A stretch of DNA of 6,562 bases, from positions 1-6,562 of the forward strand of contig JAKFUW010000223.1 in the NCBI GenBank assembly GCA_021732545.1, read 5' to 3'. The stretch comes from Alphaproteobacteria bacterium. Lineage in GTDB: Bacteria > Pseudomonadota > Alphaproteobacteria > Rickettsiales > UBA3002. A program made the translations under genes and the position numbers. Below the pieces are notes generated by a model. The model did not search any database. It saw nothing but the letters and a program-made list of their open reading frames with translations, and had not been told where the DNA came from. Below, piece by piece: positions 1-4,727 of this stretch. Positions within the stretch are counted from its first letter, which is position 1; each line of letters starts with the position of its first letter.

Positions 1-108
1 ATCCCAAAACAACACTTTCACTTGTTTATTAAAGAGTGCGAGTTTAGATTCAATTATGGCTCTCCAAAAGAGCAGCTCACTATCCTTAAAAAATGGTGCT
101 TTAATTAA
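1..108 (+). CDS. IS1595-family transposase, C-terminal fragment (partial)
   Basis: Frame 1 is open from the window edge to TAA at 106-108, giving 35 residues. They include a HLFIKECEFRFNYG stretch followed by a QLTILKKW tail. The 'H-x-[YF]-[IL]-K-E-C-E-[FW]-R-[FY]-N' signature is the end of the ISXO2-like DDE transposase domain, around the last conserved acidic residue, as found in the IS1016 subgroup. Everything upstream, including the other DDE residues and the zinc-ribbon N-terminus, is off the edge. Activity of the whole element cannot be judged. The family call is from motif recognition only. Confidence 0.7.
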   Translation: MPKQHFHLFIKECEFRFNYGSPKEQLTILKKWCFN

Positions 109-127
109 CCCAATCTACGTCAGCCCC
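1..127 (+). mobile_element. Right end of an IS1595-family (IS1016-like) insertion sequence
   Basis: The first 108 bases encode a transposase C-terminus. They are followed by a short tail whose reverse complement begins GGGGCTGACGTAGATT, which fits the GGG-rich terminal inverted repeats I remember for the IS1016 group. The element seems to end at about 127, where reading passes into the YHS gene. The next eight bases, AAAAACAT at 128-135, could be one copy of the 8-bp target duplication typical of IS1595 elements. The left end lies outside the window, so neither the duplication nor an intact element can be confirmed. Confidence 0.65.
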
Positions 128-371
128 AAAAACATTCGAAGCCAACCCGAATAAATATGTTCCCCAATATGGTGGCTGGTGCGCTTTTGGCGTGTCGGTG
201 AACAAAAAGTTCGTGGGCGATCCGCTGGTTTGGAAAATCGTCGGCGGCAAGCTTTACCTGAACCTCGACCAGAAAGTGGCCGATATCTGGGTTAAAGATA
301 TTCCAGGCAATCTCGCAAAATCAGAAGCAGCTTGGCCGAAAATCAAAAGCAAAGCTCCTTCAGAGCTTTAG
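128..371 (+). pseudogene. YHS-domain protein, 3' remnant cut by the IS
   Basis: The frame encodes about 80 residues: KTFEANPNKYVPQYGGWCAFGVSV, then a region with KLYLNLDQKVADIW and DIPGNLAKSEAAWPKI, stopping at TAG 369-371. This is the C-terminal half of the YHS-domain family, usually about 150 aa with a signal peptide, whose hallmark is FxANPxKYxPQYGGxCAxG. The family is thought to be metal-associated and its single Cys is present here. The expected N-terminus (signal peptide and the 'GYDPVAYF' half) is missing. The frame runs backwards only into the IS end, with a stop at 102-104 and no start codon. I infer the gene was split by the IS insertion; the 5' half may lie on the far side of the IS. 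Confidence 0.7.
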
Positions 372-381
372 TATGATAGGA

Positions 382-416
382 AATCCGCTGGGAGAAATCC
401 CGGCGGATTATTTTAT
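382..416 (+). terminator. Rho-independent terminator after the YHS remnant
   Basis: AATCCGC-T-GGGA (382-393) pairs with TCCC-G-GCGGATT (398-409) around a GAAA tetraloop. This gives a 12-bp stem with a single T-G wobble, followed by ATTTTAT. The U-tract is short but the stem is strong. It separates the disrupted YHS gene from the next gene. Confidence 0.7.
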
Positions 417-434
417 AAGCTAGCGAGGTAAGGC

Positions 435-821
435 ATGATCATCAAACCACCATTCACCCAAGAATCCGCCCGCCAGAAAGTGCAGATGGCGGAGGATTTG
501 TGGAACACCCGTGACCCTAAAAAGGTGGTACAGGCTTATACGGAAGATTCGATCTGGCGCAACCGCAATGAATTTTTGCAAGGCCATGCCGAAATCGAAA
601 CCTTTCTCACGCGCAAATGGGCGAAAGAACTGGATTACAAGCTGAAGAAAGAATTATTCCTGTTCTCGGACGATAAAATAGCAGTGCAATTTGAATATGT
701 GTGGCATAATGCCTCCGGCCAGTGGTTCCGCTCCTATGGGCTGGAACATTGGGAATTCGCCGCCGATGGCCGCATGAAAAAACGCACGGCAAGCATTAAT
801 GATGTAATGAAATATGACTAA
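435..821 (+). CDS. DUF1348 / NTF2-like (SnoaL-type fold) protein, C-terminally short
   Basis: The 128-aa product matches the DUF1348 family (COG3558), small NTF2-like alpha+beta barrel proteins of unknown substrate. Seen directly: ARQKVQMAEDLWNTRD (12-27), AYTEDSIWRNRNEFLQG (34-50), FLTRKWAKELDY (57-68) and SGQWFRSYG...HWEF (94-108), all family hallmarks. The start follows GAGG at 427-430. Members usually run to about 150 aa, with a tail of the type '...SINDV...R.F.WP.G.RP.DHP'. Here the protein stops soon after SINDV with MKYD, so roughly 25 residues are missing. The 3' end (669-843) is repeated in degenerate form at 1234-1360, pointing to past recombination. Function may be impaired by the short C-terminus. 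Confidence 0.8.
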   Translation: MIIKPPFTQESARQKVQMAEDLWNTRDPKKVVQAYTEDSIWRNRNEFLQGHAEIETFLTRKWAKELDYKLKKELFLFSDDKIAVQFEYVWHNASGQWFRSYGLEHWEFAADGRMKKRTASINDVMKYD

Positions 822-843
822 TATCAATCCAGCAAGTTTTATC
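765..843 (+). repeat. Direct repeat, copy 1 (DUF1348 end plus first codons of the chlorite-dismutase-like gene)
   Basis: Positions 765-843 match 1282-1360 at a constant offset of 517, with four mismatches in 79 bases. The last 30 bases (814-843), equal to the first ten codons of the gene at 1331, are identical. The match stops abruptly after 843 (ATTTGCTG here, GGTGGCAG in copy 2). Confidence 0.9.
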
Positions 844-849
844 ATTTGC

Positions 850-882
850 TGTAACCATTGCATGTGGCGCGCGCGAATCTAT
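850..882 (+). promoter_or_regulatory. ECF-sigma-type promoter, copy A (TGTAACC-N17-CGAATCTAT)
   Basis: TGTAACC is at 850-856 and CGAATCTAT at 874-882, separated by 17 bases. The same two boxes with the same spacing occur at 4988-5020 (+) and 4853-4821 (-). The predicted transcript would start near 888-890 and lead into the small membrane protein at 961. The GTAAC/CGAA combination is of the ECF sigma class and resembles the SigF promoter of Caulobacter as I remember it. Confidence 0.75.
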
Positions 883-960
883 ACACGTAGCGTTGTGCAG
901 TATGCGCTCAATTTATTAGAAGGTGAAAGCGATAAAAGCGAGAAAATAAAGGAGAATATC

Positions 961-1197
961 ATGCAGGAATCTTCTGAAAAACCTACGAAGGAATTTAATT
1001 ATTGTGCATGGGCAAAAACCTTGGCTGCCATTCCTGCATTGCCGATTATCGCAGTTATTGCAGCTTCTTTGTTTGACACGTATATCGCCCAAATAGCTGC
1101 GGCTTTCTTTGCGATAGTTGGTGCTATTTATGCCGCGATATGGATTGATCACATTCCGTTTTTAATGCGCAAAGTCTGTCCAATGAAAAAGAAATAA
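961..1197 (+). CDS. Small two-helix membrane protein of unknown function
   Basis: The product is 78 aa. It has a polar N-terminus (1-15), two hydrophobic segments at about 19-37 and 42-62, and a basic tail ending KVCPMKKK; Cys residues are at 15 and 73. I do not recognise a family. The start at 961 is chosen because AAAGGAGA (948-955) sits seven bases or so upstream. A longer in-frame start exists at 814, but it would add the ten codons copied from the chlorite-dismutase-like gene and the promoter region itself, and transcripts from promoter A would begin after it. The ECF-type promoter suggests an envelope-stress role. The gene lies between the two direct repeats and may have arrived as a unit. 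No terminator is seen after it. Confidence 0.65.
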   Translation: MQESSEKPTKEFNYCAWAKTLAAIPALPIIAVIAASLFDTYIAQIAAAFFAIVGAIYAAIWIDHIPFLMRKVCPMKKK

Positions 1198-1233
1198 CAA
1201 AGATAAACGCATCTGGGACAGGCGAGCAATTGT

Positions 1234-1338
1234 GATGACAAAATTACCCTACAATTCGAATATATGTGGAAATTGGCGCCAGATGGCTGCATGAAAAAAT
1301 GCACGGCAATCATTAATGATGGAATGAAATATGACTAA
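1234..1338 (+). pseudogene. Degenerate second DUF1348 3' end
   Basis: The translation reads DDKITLQFEYMW, then KLAPDGCMKKCTAIINDGMKYD and stop. It aligns with residues 79-90 and 107-128 of the intact protein at 435. The intervening 16 codons (91-106 region) are absent, as if deleted between the two TGG codons that sit at 702-704 and 750-752 in the intact copy. The 5' block (1234-1269) is only about 70% identical to its counterpart, whereas the block from 1282 on is about 95% identical. The fragment therefore looks like a mosaic of a diverged paralog and recently shared sequence. There is no start codon or RBS and an in-frame stop lies at 1204-1206, so it is not expected to make protein. Its end overlaps the next gene's start by eight bases (ATGACTAA). 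Confidence 0.75.
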
Positions 1339-1360
1339 TATCAATCCAGCAAGTTTTATC
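1282..1360 (+). repeat. Direct repeat, copy 2
   Basis: This is the partner of 765-843 (offset 517, four mismatches in 79). Here the repeat continues into a complete chlorite-dismutase-like gene. Copy 2 therefore keeps the ancestral right-hand junction and copy 1 keeps the complete DUF1348 gene on its left. Confidence 0.9.
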
Positions 1361-1885
1361 GGTGGCAGCACAGGCGAGTGGAAGGTCACGCGCATGCAAA
1401 CCATCACCGGCGAACCGCTTTTACCGGTGGAGTATATACATATAAAACTGGAGCATATTTCACCCAAAAATGCACTCTGGGTATTGCGCGGCACGAATAA
1501 TCATACGCGTTACTCCGAGCGCACAGAAGTCGATGCCATGAAAGCGCGTCAGGAAGGTTTGGGGCGAAGTCATGCCACCCACGCGGCGCTTATTCCCATT
1601 CGTAAAAATGCGGCGTGGTGGGCTATGGCGCAAGATGAACGTCGTAAAATTTTCGAAGAAGAATCTCAGCATATTGCCATGAGCATGGAATATCTTCCAG
1701 CCATCGCCCGCAGGCTTTATCATAGCCGCGACTTGGGCGAGCCGTTTGATTTTCTCACCTGGTTTGAATTTGCGCCAGGGCATGAAGGTGCGTTTAATGC
1801 ACTCGTTGCCAAACTGCGCGCCAGCCGCGAATGGGAATTCGTTGATCGCGAGATTGATATACGGCTGATAAAAAATGAAAGCTGA
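1331..1885 (+). CDS. Chlorite-dismutase-like family protein
   Basis: The product is 184 aa. Conserved blocks I recognise from short members of the chlorite dismutase family (COG3253) are: FIGGSTGEWKV (9-19), WVLRG (50-54), RYSERTE (60-66), HATHAALIPIRK..AWWAMAQDERRKIFEE (81-110), SQHIAMSMEYLPAIARRLYHSRDLGEPFDFLTWFEF (112-147) and the REIDIRL end. Family members are heme-binding dimeric alpha+beta-barrel proteins, but this short branch is not known to degrade chlorite. His114 and His131 are possible heme-related residues, and I cannot say which is the ligand. The start at 1331 has only a weak GGAATGAA upstream. The gene overlaps the degenerate DUF1348 end by eight bases and the next gene by 11 bases, which suggests translational coupling on both sides. 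Confidence 0.7.
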   Translation: MTNINPASFIGGSTGEWKVTRMQTITGEPLLPVEYIHIKLEHISPKNALWVLRGTNNHTRYSERTEVDAMKARQEGLGRSHATHAALIPIRKNAAWWAMAQDERRKIFEEESQHIAMSMEYLPAIARRLYHSRDLGEPFDFLTWFEFAPGHEGAFNALVAKLRASREWEFVDREIDIRLIKNES

Positions 1886-2456
1886 AACCGCAAAACTCAT
1901 CCAAGAAGTCAAAGCCTGCACCATCTGTGCGACACATCTTCCACTTGGCCCGCGCCCTGTTTTTCAACTTCATCCCAAAGCAAAAATCCTGATTGTGGGG
2001 CAAGCGCCGGGGGTGCGCGTGCATGAGTCAGGCATTCCCTTTAATGACCCAAGCGGGGATAGATTGCGTGCGTGGATGGGCGTTGATCGCGACATTTTTT
2101 ATGATGCAGAAAAAATCGCCATTTTGCCGATGGGGTTTTGTTATCCCGGCACCGGCAAATCGGGTGATCTTCCGCCACGCCCGGAATGCGCGGAACATTG
2201 GCGCAAAAAACTTCTTGCGCAACTGCCGAACATCGAACTTACCCTCGTCATCGGCCAATATGCGCAAGATTGGCATTTGGGCAAACGCCAAAAAGAAAAC
2301 CTCACCGAAACGGTGCGCGCATGGAAAGACTATTGGCCGAAAATCTTGGTGCTTCCCCACCCCAGCCCGCGCAACAACATCTGGCTTAAGAAAAACCCGT
2401 GGTTTGAGAAAGAGATTTTACCGCAATTAAAAAGCGCTGTTTTTAGAGCGCAATAA
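1875..2456 (+). CDS. Uracil-DNA glycosylase superfamily protein with 4Fe-4S cysteine pattern
   Basis: The product is 193 aa. Motif 1 is GQAPG (42-46), then SGIPFNDPSGDRLRAWMGV (52-70), ILPMGFCYPG (83-92) and motif 2 HPSPRN (162-167). Four cysteines fall as C15-x2-C18 ... C89-x15-C105, the spacing used for the [4Fe-4S] cluster in family 4 UDGs. Family 4 enzymes carry GEAPG, while this protein has GQAPG and a distinctive C-terminus with NPWFEKE(I)LPQL. It belongs to a side branch whose substrate I cannot name. The expected activity is removal of a damaged or deaminated base from DNA, by inference. The start ATG lies inside the end of the preceding gene (11-bp overlap) without a clear SD, so it probably relies on coupling. 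Its 3' end overlaps the converging acetyltransferase gene by 14 bases. Confidence 0.8.
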   Translation: MKAETAKLIQEVKACTICATHLPLGPRPVFQLHPKAKILIVGQAPGVRVHESGIPFNDPSGDRLRAWMGVDRDIFYDAEKIAILPMGFCYPGTGKSGDLPPRPECAEHWRKKLLAQLPNIELTLVIGQYAQDWHLGKRQKENLTETVRAWKDYWPKILVLPHPSPRNNIWLKKNPWFEKEILPQLKSAVFRAQ

Positions 2457-2931
2457 GTGCCTTCCGGAAGGTGATTTTATCTTCACCTGCTTTATAAAAC
2501 TCACGAATCCGCGCTTCTTGCTCATAGCCTATTTTTAGATAAAAATTTCGTGCCTTTTCAAGATGCGGAAGGCTTGAGGTTTCTACGATTACTATGCGCA
2601 CACGTTCTTGAGTCAGGGTCTCCTCGATGGAGTGGATAAGCGCAGCACCAACGCCGCTACGCTGGCTATCAGGATGAACACCGATAAAATACACATTCCA
2701 CGTGCCGTCTGCAAAGGGTTCAGGTGCAAAATAAGCAGTGCCGATGATGGATGCATCCTCTTCCATCACAATCCACCGTGCCTGCTCGCCAAGATTACCG
2801 GCAACCCAGCTACTGAAAAGTTCTTCAACCGAGTCCATCTCCTCAGGCTCAAACAAGCCAATGCTTCCAGCCAGTGATAGAATATCGCTCCGATCGTGTT
2901 TAGTTGCAGCTCGTATCAACTTATTTCCCAT
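2443..2931 (-). CDS. GNAT-family N-acetyltransferase
   Basis: Read from the ATG at 2931, the product is 162 aa. It contains LIRAATKHDRSDIL (5-18), GLFEPEEM (25-32), DGTWNVYFIGVHP (75-87) and the acetyl-CoA pyrophosphate loop Q90-R-S-G-V-G95, followed by ARNFYLKIGYEQEARIREFY and a DKITFRKAL end. This is a full GNAT fold of the 'GLFEP' subgroup; the acceptor substrate is unknown. A start at 2997 is possible, but it adds 22 residues unlike the family. The 2931 start overlaps the upstream SDR stop by 11 bases (TTTGATGGGAAATAA), the same kind of coupling as between the genes at 1331 and 1875. It is the last gene of the leftward operon. Confidence 0.85.
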   Translation of the reverse strand: MGNKLIRAATKHDRSDILSLAGSIGLFEPEEMDSVEELFSSWVAGNLGEQARWIVMEEDASIIGTAYFAPEPFADGTWNVYFIGVHPDSQRSGVGAALIHSIEETLTQERVRIVIVETSSLPHLEKARNFYLKIGYEQEARIREFYKAGEDKITFRKALIAL

Positions 2932-3592
2932 CAAACACGATTTCACTTTTCCACTGTTCTGCATTCTGCTCAGAGGCTGCAACAAATGCAGCAGCAATTA
3001 AATCTGGATCAAACGCTGTGTTCTTAGCAACTTGCCCGGCAATAGTGATGGTGCTCGCCCGCACAGCATTGCCCGCAAGATAGGCATCCAATGATAAGGC
3101 ATAACCTCGCAATGCTGATTTACCCGCAGTCAGCGGCACCACATCTTTGCCATATTGCGGAAAGAGCGATAGCCCGCCGCCAGTGAAAAGATACGTGCCA
3201 CTGCCACGTTTTTTCATACCCTCGTATGATAACGTAACCAGATGATGCGCTGCGCCAACGCAAAGCGATAGCTCACTCATAAACTCAGCTGACGACCATT
3301 GGGTGGGTGGTTTTTCAATCCATCTACCCGCATTATAGACAATCAGGTCAGCTGTGCCAAAGGATGCTTCAAGCTGTGCGTACGAACGCGTTACTGACGC
3401 AAAATCCATGAGGTCTGTTGGCAAACACAATGCTTTCTGACCCAATGATTCAATCCCACGCTTATACTCCTCAAGCGCATCTGCACTGCGCGCCATCATG
3501 GCAATAGCATAGCCTTTAGCCGCAAATGCTTTTGCAACAGACACCCCAACACCAGGGCCAACGCCCGCAACAAGACATGTTTTTGAAAGCAT
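2921..3592 (-). CDS. Short-chain dehydrogenase/reductase fold protein lacking the catalytic Tyr
   Basis: The product is 223 aa with an N-terminal Rossmann motif G10-V-G-P-G-V-G16, an acidic turn around D60 and the YNAG motif (86-89, the usual NNAG). The active site is atypical. The Lys of YxxxK is present at 158 within LTAGKSALRG, but position 154, normally Tyr, is Leu. The strand that normally ends in the catalytic Ser reads FTGGG (136-140). I have a general memory of an SDR side branch with this 'TGGGL...GKxALR' pattern, so the gene is probably intact but not a standard alcohol/ketone oxidoreductase. NAD(P) binding is expected; chemistry is unknown. AAAGGAG directly precedes the ATG and overlaps the stop of the upstream SnoaL-like gene, so the two are co-translated. 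Confidence 0.85.
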   Translation of the reverse strand: MLSKTCLVAGVGPGVGVSVAKAFAAKGYAIAMMARSADALEEYKRGIESLGQKALCLPTDLMDFASVTRSYAQLEASFGTADLIVYNAGRWIEKPPTQWSSAEFMSELSLCVGAAHHLVTLSYEGMKKRGSGTYLFTGGGLSLFPQYGKDVVPLTAGKSALRGYALSLDAYLAGNAVRASTITIAGQVAKNTAFDPDLIAAAFVAASEQNAEQWKSEIVFDGK

Positions 3593-3602
3593 CGTTACTC
3601 CT

Positions 3603-4051
3603 TTATTTTAAAATCATCGGCGTCAAAATCGGTGCCATGAGCATTTCAAACTCTAAATTTGTGGCGCTAACAATATTTTGGATAATTTTTCCATTTTTCA
3701 AAGTAGCCACATGCGTTTCATCAAAAAGAATGATGCGACCAGTAGCGGGTAAGCCAAAAAAATCTTTAGCGTGTTTCTGTTTGGAATGAAATCGCGTGAC
3801 AATGCGCGTGCCATCTTCAGATGCAAATTGGTCGATAATTTTTAATGGTTCGGTTGCCGGAAAAGCATCGGAAAAAGCGGCTATAATAGCTTTATATTCA
3901 TCAAGCCCATCAATGGGTCCTTGCGGTTTAAGCCCCGTATGCCTTGAATGTTCAAATGCGCTGTTGCATCGGCTGCAGCACTATCTGCATTGCCTAAAAA
4001 CTCTGTTGTAAAGCGCTGCACAATTTTTATGTGATCGGAATACATGCTCAT
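3603..4051 (-). pseudogene. SnoaL-like / ester-cyclase-type protein, single frameshift
   Basis: Reading starts at ATG 4051 after AAGGAGAG and gives MSMYSDHIKIVQRFTTEFLG up to ...DATAH. The correct sequence then continues one frame over: FEHSRHTGLKPQGPIDGLDEYKAII, AFSDAFPATEP, FFGLPATGRIILFDETH and LKNGKIIQN, stopping at TAA 3605-3603. The break is at the AAA run 3954-3956 (TTT on the coding strand); one added T restores a continuous 149-aa protein. Both halves read as SnoaL/NTF2-like (the GLPATGR block is typical of ester cyclases), and the second half has no stop. The intact RBS and conserved reading suggest a recent mutation or a homopolymer sequencing error. It sits 25 bases after the NrsF-like gene and 10 before the SDR. 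Confidence 0.75.
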
Positions 4052-4076
4052 CAATTTCTCTCCTTATCGTTGTGAA

Positions 4077-4727
4077 TCACCACCTCAGCAGCCATTTACC
4101 TGCTAATGCGCCAAGTGCGGCAAAGAGGAGTGTCGGCACATAATGCCACTGCACGAGGTGTATGATGGAGTCATTGGCTTCGGCAAATCGGATCGTCAGA
4201 CAACCAATGCTACTTGCTGCAAGCACCGCGAATGATCCCGCCTGCAACTGGTGAACGGTGGCGCCTTTTCGTAGTAACGTGAAGATGAGTGCAGAGGGAA
4301 CAAGTGCCAATGATGCAATGCAAATGGCGCATTCCATCGCGTGGATAGCTGCTCTTTCGAGTATCACCATGCGTGCGTCAAGCGGCATTAGTAATTGAAA
4401 CCCAACGACAATGACAAGCAGTGCAAAAATAGCGTATGGCAGTTTAAGAAGCTGTGGTTTTTGGTAAGCATCAGGATACATAGCAAGCACTGAGGCAATC
4501 GCGCTGAAAAGCAGCAGCAATGTTAATAACACGGTCTCCAATACGAAAAAAGGGCGGGTGAACTGCGTGAGAAGATCTGGCCTTAGGCTCAGAAAGAATT
4601 GACAGCCGATCGCGTAGAGCGCAAGCACTAAAAGCAAGCGAGCAGCCCAATAAGAGGGCGCTCTAACCTTCTGAGTTGGTTTTGCTTGAGCACTTAACGT
4701 TGCTATCAAATCCATTGTATTCGTCAT
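4077..4727 (-). CDS. nrsF: NrsF/DUF1109-family membrane anti-sigma protein
   Basis: The product is 216 aa with six predicted membrane helices (about 30-48, 62-82, 95-113, 132-152, 161-181, 195-214). Hallmarks of DUF1109 seen here are the N-terminal MDLIATLSA, LRPDLL (48-53), the Cys pair ECAIC (132-136) followed by LVPSALIFTLLRKGA (142-156), a further Cys176, the D/H-containing loop AEANDSIIHLVQWHYVP (182-198) and the terminal ALAGKWLLRW. In Caulobacter, NrsF holds the ECF factor SigF at the membrane and conserved cysteines take part in sensing; I infer the same here. Its start overlaps the 107-aa gene by ATGA. Promoter copy C lies about 100 bases upstream on the same strand, consistent with autoregulation. 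The symbol is by family and is tentative. Confidence 0.75.
   Translation of the reverse strand: MTNTMDLIATLSAQAKPTQKVRAPSYWAARLLLVLALYAIGCQFFLSLRPDLLTQFTRPFFVLETVLLTLLLLFSAIASVLAMYPDAYQKPQLLKLPYAIFALLVIVVGFQLLMPLDARMVILERAAIHAMECAICIASLALVPSALIFTLLRKGATVHQLQAGSFAVLAASSIGCLTIRFAEANDSIIHLVQWHYVPTLLFAALGALAGKWLLRW

Noticed and set aside
858..885. Housekeeping-type promoter TTGCAT-N16-TATACA
   Set aside because: It overlaps the much better supported ECF-type motif A. A dual promoter cannot be excluded, but one match to a loose consensus is weak evidence.
814..1197. A 127-aa ORF beginning with the first ten codons of the chlorite-dismutase-like gene, in frame with the small membrane protein
   Set aside because: The extra 49 codons are repeat and promoter sequence and do not read as protein. 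The SD at 948-955 and promoter A both support the start at 961.
2434..2471. Short hairpin GCGCT/AGCGC and the palindrome CCTTCCGGAAGG as a bidirectional terminator
   Set aside because: The first stem is only five pairs with an 8-base loop and the second has no loop. Neither has a proper T-run, and both sit within or next to coding sequence.
2443..2997. Longer GNAT start at 2997
   Set aside because: It adds 22 residues encoded within the SDR end and unlike GNAT N-termini. ATG 2931 gives a normal-length domain with a coupling overlap.
3526..4011. Plus-strand ORFs at 3526-3789 and 3796-4011
   Set aside because: They are antisense to the frameshifted SnoaL-like gene and the SDR start. The minus strand carries coherent family motifs and RBSs and these do not.
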